The notes under the pieces were generated by a model. That model saw nothing but the letters and a program-made list of their open reading frames with translations. It did no database searches and was not told the DNA's origin. 64,000 nt of DNA. Source: DATARH01 sp963773625. Lineage in GTDB: Bacteria > Pseudomonadota > Alphaproteobacteria > ATCC43930 > CGMCC-115725. Where the stretch lies: assembly GCA_963773625.1 (NCBI GenBank), contig CAVZCJ010000008.1, forward strand, positions 62,001 to 126,000, given 5' to 3'. This document shows, in pieces, positions 62,294 to 64,000 of this stretch (positions are counted from its first letter, which is position 1; each line of letters starts with the position of its first letter). The position numbers were made by a program, and so were the translations under genes.

Positions 62294-63724
62294 ATGATCG
62301 GCGATCTATGGCAGAAGGGAGCCGCGCGGTTTCCTAGTGCTCCATCGGTTGTCCAGGCAGCGGGCGCCGCTCTCGGGTTAGGGGGCCGGGTCAACGCCGT
62401 CAACATGACGGCGGTGGGGATCGCGGCGGCGGCCGTAACCTTCGCCGGTGTCGTTTACCTTCGCCACGTCGATCACGCGGCTGACGCGCAGTTGGCGGCG
62501 AGCCGTATCGAGTCCGCGAATATCGACCTTCAGGACCAGCTCGCCGGCCTTCGCGACAAGGTAGCGGCGTCAACCCGTGATCTCGCGGCGGCGCAGGCTC
62601 AGGTGGCGGCGCTCACCGAGGAGATGCGCGCAAAGCTTCAGCCGGATCCGCGTCAGGCCACCGCGACTGACCAAACCGGGCCGGCGAAGGTTACGCAACT
62701 CAGCACGGCGCTCCACCAGGCAGAGGCGCAAAGAGCGACCTTGGCGGCGCGGCTCAGCAAGGCCGAGGCCGACCTTGCCGACCAGCAGGCGAGGCAGAAC
62801 GATCTGCTCGGTCAGATCGACCAATGGCAGAAGCGGTTGCAGCAGCTGTCTTCGGACCGCGACAAGTTGAAGGCGCGGGTTGTCGATCTCGAGAAGCAAT
62901 CGGCGCTCCGGCACGCGACGCAGCCGGTTGCCGCCACGCAGCCGGCTCCGACCCCGGCGGCGCCAGCTCAAGCCCCGCCGGCCCGCGTTGCCGGCGTGCT
63001 CAACGCCGCTCCGCCGGCGGCGGCTCCGCAAACGCCAGCTGTAGCGGCCGCGCAACCAGTCGCCGCGGCTCAGCTGGCGGCAGTCGCGACTACGGCGCCG
63101 GCCGGACATGGCGCGATCGATCATTTCGCCCGCGTGCTCGCTTCCGCCGGCGTCGATGTCCGGCGGCTTTTCGCCCAGTTCGGCGTCAATGACGCAGCCG
63201 GCGGTCCCTTTATCCCGGTGCATGGCCAGGCGCCAAACACGACGTTGAGTCCCGACAAGCTCGCGGCGTTACGGGCGATGATCCGAACGCTCCCGGTATC
63301 GGCGCCGTTGACCGGCTTCGAGGTCAGCAGCCCGTTCGGCGTGCGCGGAGACCCCGAGAACGGGCATACCGCGTTTCATACCGGGATTGATCTGAGGGCG
63401 CCTTATGATTCTCCGGTCTACGCGACCGCGCCGGGCCAGGTGACCTTCGCCGGATGGCGCGACGATTACGGCAAGATCGTCGAGATCGACCACGGCAACG
63501 GCATCGCGACCCGTTATGCTCATCTCCACGCCTTTACGGTGTCGGTGGGCCAACACGTCGGTCTGCATCAGCAGGTCGGCTATTTGGGGTCGACGGGCAG
63601 GGCGACCGGGCCGCACGTGCATTACGAAGTCGTGGTCAACGGCGAGCCGCAAGACCCGGAGAAATTCTTTAGCCTGTCGCGCTATGTGCCGGCGATGACC
63701 GTTCCGGTCGCCGCTCGCAACTGA
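62294..63724 (+). CDS. M23 family metallopeptidase with coiled-coil region
   Basis: A 476-residue membrane-anchored peptidase. One helix (MTAVGIAAAAVTFAGVVYL, about residues 38-56) is followed by a coiled coil of roughly residues 65-215, an alanine/proline linker to about 275, and a C-terminal LytM/M23 domain. Zinc ligands are His362 and Asp366 (HTGID) and His443 in GPHVHYE, with His441 catalytic; RYAHL supplies the other catalytic His. Such proteins cut peptidoglycan cross-bridges or regulate amidases during division or envelope growth. ATG 62294 follows GGGGGAG closely; a TTG at 62225 would add 23 residues. Convergent with the transglycosylase gene. Confidence 0.88.
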   Translation: MIGDLWQKGAARFPSAPSVVQAAGAALGLGGRVNAVNMTAVGIAAAAVTFAGVVYLRHVDHAADAQLAASRIESANIDLQDQLAGLRDKVAASTRDLAAAQAQVAALTEEMRAKLQPDPRQATATDQTGPAKVTQLSTALHQAEAQRATLAARLSKAEADLADQQARQNDLLGQIDQWQKRLQQLSSDRDKLKARVVDLEKQSALRHATQPVAATQPAPTPAAPAQAPPARVAGVLNAAPPAAAPQTPAVAAAQPVAAAQLAAVATTAPAGHGAIDHFARVLASAGVDVRRLFAQFGVNDAAGGPFIPVHGQAPNTTLSPDKLAALRAMIRTLPVSAPLTGFEVSSPFGVRGDPENGHTAFHTGIDLRAPYDSPVYATAPGQVTFAGWRDDYGKIVEIDHGNGIATRYAHLHAFTVSVGQHVGLHQQVGYLGSTGRATGPHVHYEVVVNGEPQDPEKFFSLSRYVPAMTVPVAARN

Positions 63725-63732
63725 GCTGCAGC

Positions 63733-64000
63733 CTACCTCGCCAGATCCGCGGCCAGTGAGAAAGCCGCGGTGTTGGCGGTGTCCTGACCGCGATAGATCT
63801 GCAGGCTTTCGAGCACGCGCTGGGTATAGAGGCGTGTCTCGCTGAACGGGATCGCCTCGATCCAATCAACCATGTCAATCTCGCGACCGCGTGGATCTCC
63901 GTAATCGTGCAGCCACTGGCGGATGCGTCCCGGACCGGCGTTGTAAGAGGCGATGGCAAGCGGATAGGAGCCGCCGAAATCCTCGAGCAGCTTTTCGACG
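63733..64000 (-). CDS. Lytic murein transglycosylase, C-terminal part (5' end beyond window)
   Basis: The visible 89 codons read FGGSYPLAIASYNAGPGRI, then WLHDYGDPRG, DMVDWIEAIPFSETRLYTQRVLE and a short tail ending in LAADLAR. This is the end of the lysozyme-like catalytic domain of soluble lytic transglycosylases (Slt70 type), which cleave glycan strands with formation of 1,6-anhydro-muramic acid. The N-terminal helical part and catalytic Glu lie beyond the window. It faces the M23 peptidase, another cell wall enzyme. Confidence 0.85.
   Translation of the reverse strand, partial: VEKLLEDFGGSYPLAIASYNAGPGRIRQWLHDYGDPRGREIDMVDWIEAIPFSETRLYTQRVLESLQIYRGQDTANTAAFSLAADLAR

Overview
The window is GC-rich throughout (by eye about two thirds G+C) and tightly packed. 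It looks like chromosomal DNA from an alphaproteobacterium. The support is the gene order tldD - coxB - ctaD - ctaB - small coxF-like ORF - ctaG - coxC - DUF983 - SURF1, a proteobacterial gshA, a CX14CX2C-type QueE, and lipid A genes embedded in a ubiquinone-linked operon. A Rhodospirillales-like or Rhizobiales-like member is my best guess, but the order is not proven by what I can see. No rRNA, tRNA, CRISPR array, insertion sequence, prophage or plasmid gene was recognised.

Layout. 0-4.5 kb: a methyltransferase (cut by the window edge), a flippase-like membrane protein, a glutamine-dependent asparagine synthetase, and a truncated globin fused to a YeaR/TehB-like domain. 4.6-14.1 kb: housekeeping genes (SirB1-like, BON lipoprotein, yraN, rsmI, an LpoA-like lipoprotein, hemW, rdgB, rph, xseA, purD). 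14.1-19.3 kb: a VOC protein, a B12-binding radical SAM enzyme, a DUF2079-like membrane protein and a SelA-like PLP enzyme. 19.4-20.7 kb: queC-queE. 20.7-32.1 kb: one minus-strand run of ten genes whose ends overlap or nearly touch: ubiA, a methyltransferase, an MFS transporter, ubiD, pmbA, an msbA-like exporter, a DUF374 acyltransferase, waaA, lpxK and a lauroyl-type acyltransferase. It links ubiquinone and lipid A synthesis. 32.1-38.2 kb: rsmE, gshA, a secreted glycosidase-like protein, tldD. 38.3-44.5 kb: the aa3-type cytochrome c oxidase operon with its assembly factors. 44.6-46.8 kb: egtB-egtD for ergothioneine. 46.8-53.8 kb: a fatty acyl-CoA ligase, an ABC1 kinase, two DUF3300 paralogues, a HAD phosphatase and a small lipoprotein. 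53.8-61.9 kb: a nucleotide-sugar and glycan module (uxs, ugd, a galE-like epimerase, a glycosidase-glycosyltransferase fusion, an ABC exporter). 62.3-64 kb: an M23 peptidase and the end of a lytic transglycosylase.

The strongest odd signal is technical or evolutionary. Eight conserved genes carry 14 single-base frameshifts in total: four each in purD and the radical SAM gene, one each in the globin fusion, hemW, xseA, the DUF2079-like gene, the secreted glycosidase and egtB. Ten of the fourteen fall between 8.9 and 17.7 kb if the xseA, hemW and DUF2079 events are counted with purD and most of the radical SAM events. Eleven are +1 insertions, several in short G or C runs. Reading through each one restores a full-length family member, so I treat these as likely sequence errors, not dead genes, and annotate them as full-length CDS with the shift stated.

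The most interesting biology is the sugar module. Ugd and Uxs would make UDP-xylose, the galE-like enzyme next door could be a UDP-xylose or UDP-glucose 4-epimerase, and the fused glycosidase-glycosyltransferase sits four bases upstream of an ABC exporter with a variant signature motif. Together they suggest a dedicated, apparently uncharacterised glycan made and exported by a compact set of genes.
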